Assembly (NCBI GenBank): GCA_024276275.1
Contig: JAJRXM010000075.1
Span: 1-51,782, forward strand
Origin: Candidatus Zixiibacteriota bacterium
GTDB lineage: Bacteria > Zixibacteria > MSB-5A5 > GN15 > FEB-12
Reading direction: 5' to 3'
Length of the DNA stretch: 51,782 bases
The translations under genes were made by a program, and so were the position numbers. A model generated the notes under the pieces. The model was not told the origin of the DNA. It did not search any database and was given only the letters and a program-made list of their open reading frames with translations. Positions 51,437 through 51,782 of this stretch are shown here, piece by piece (the first letter of the stretch is position 1; the number at the start of each line of letters is the position of its first letter).

Positions 51437-51782
51437 ATGAGGGGAATCAACAAGGCTTCTATCGGTTTGGTAAAAACTTTTTGACCTTTAATATTAAAAT
51501 GAATCGGGTCATCATCGGGGTTGTCGAAAAGGTCATTGTATAAATCAAAATTTGGTTGATGGTTGATGAAATTTATATTTTCATATTTTGCAGAATTGAT
51601 TACCTGATTTTGATACCTTTCATGTTGTTTATGAAATTTATAAATTTTCCCTTCAAAATAATTTTCAACCGATGCGACCGGGGGAACCATCAAAACAGGG
51701 ATTATAGAATTTTCTTTGGCAACTCTTACAATAGTTTTTAAATTATCCTTAAATTCTGAAACAGAAACTCTTTTTTTGCCGC
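51424..51782 (-). CDS. SGNH/GDSL hydrolase, C-terminal part (cut by window edge)
   Basis: The final 119 codons of a hydrolase; the frame is open to the window edge. It reads SEFKDNLKTIVRVAKENSIIPVLMVPPV and ends near DDDPIHFNIKGQKV, where D-x-I-H-F is the Asp-x-x-His pair of the SGNH catalytic triad. The Ser and Asn blocks lie outside the window. It converges on, and overlaps by 13 nt, the class V aminotransferase gene. Carbohydrate or lipid esterase activity is likely; the substrate is unknown. Confidence 0.82.
   Translation of the reverse strand, partial: GKKRVSVSEFKDNLKTIVRVAKENSIIPVLMVPPVASVENYFEGKIYKFHKQHERYQNQVINSAKYENINFINHQPNFDLYNDLFDNPDDDPIHFNIKGQKVFTKPIEALLIPLIQSL

Overview
The window is about 52 kb of an A+T-rich Gram-negative bacterial chromosome. 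It most resembles an uncultured member of the FCB superphylum, near Bacteroidota, Zixibacteria and relatives. The grounds are the ileS-dksA/traR-lspA order, a TonB receptor with an N-terminal carboxypeptidase-like repeat, OmpP1/FadL and Wzi-type barrels, and a bacillithiol deacetylase (BshB1). Flagellar sigma-28-type promoters sit in front of two chemoreceptor genes, so the cell is probably motile. I found no tRNA, rRNA, CRISPR array, transposase or phage gene. Phylum placement is inference.

Layout. 1-4410 (minus): ileS-dksA-lspA plus a cut-off secreted protein. 4578-10078: a TPR lipoprotein, an M1-like zinc peptidase and a pepF split by an in-frame TAA. 10442-12613 (minus): cystathionine beta-synthase and a gamma-family Cys/Met enzyme, i.e. 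transsulfuration. 12850-13507: a small zinc-ribbon protein and greA. 13528-17740 (minus): a TPP riboswitch followed by a TonB receptor and a sodium/solute symporter, apparently a thiamin-uptake operon in which both genes carry a lesion. 17750-19110: a dense patch of small palindromic intergenic repeats around a one-helix membrane protein, ending at arsM. 20204-25319 (minus): a helical secreted protein, a TPR protein, a DUF899-like thioredoxin-fold protein, rex with its own Rex operator, alanine racemase and a ferritin-like protein. 25496-28588 (plus): an unknown protein, a YggS-family protein and DivIVA. 28654-36207 (minus): polysaccharide export and synthesis (SLBB protein, HisC-like pseudoenzyme, sugar-phosphate transferase, Wzi-like barrel) followed by two paralogous Cys-rich secreted proteins. 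36798-41161: OmpP1 with an esterase-like lipoprotein that lacks its serine, bshB1 and a split methyltransferase. 41313-42695: split nfeD plus an SPFH protein. 42753-47138 (minus): two chemoreceptors. 47341-51436 (plus): split MEMO1-AMMECR1, an epimerase, a membrane protein and a class V aminotransferase. An SGNH hydrolase end closes the window.

Two themes cut across the window. First, many genes are interrupted. Six frameshifts (TonB receptor, HisC-like, methyltransferase, NfeD, MEMO, MEMO/AMMECR1) are each repaired by adding one base to a run of A or T, which points to homopolymer under-calling unless slippage is real. Two in-frame TAA codons (pepF, symporter) cannot be explained that way. 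Second, regulation is readable: a TPP riboswitch, a Rex box placed just downstream of a consensus -10, two sigma-28 promoters, and at least four genes whose -10 box lies only 5-7 nt from the start codon, suggesting leaderless transcripts. The isoleucyl-tRNA synthetase carries GIHH in place of the class I HIGH signature, the form reported for mupirocin hyper-resistant IleRS2.
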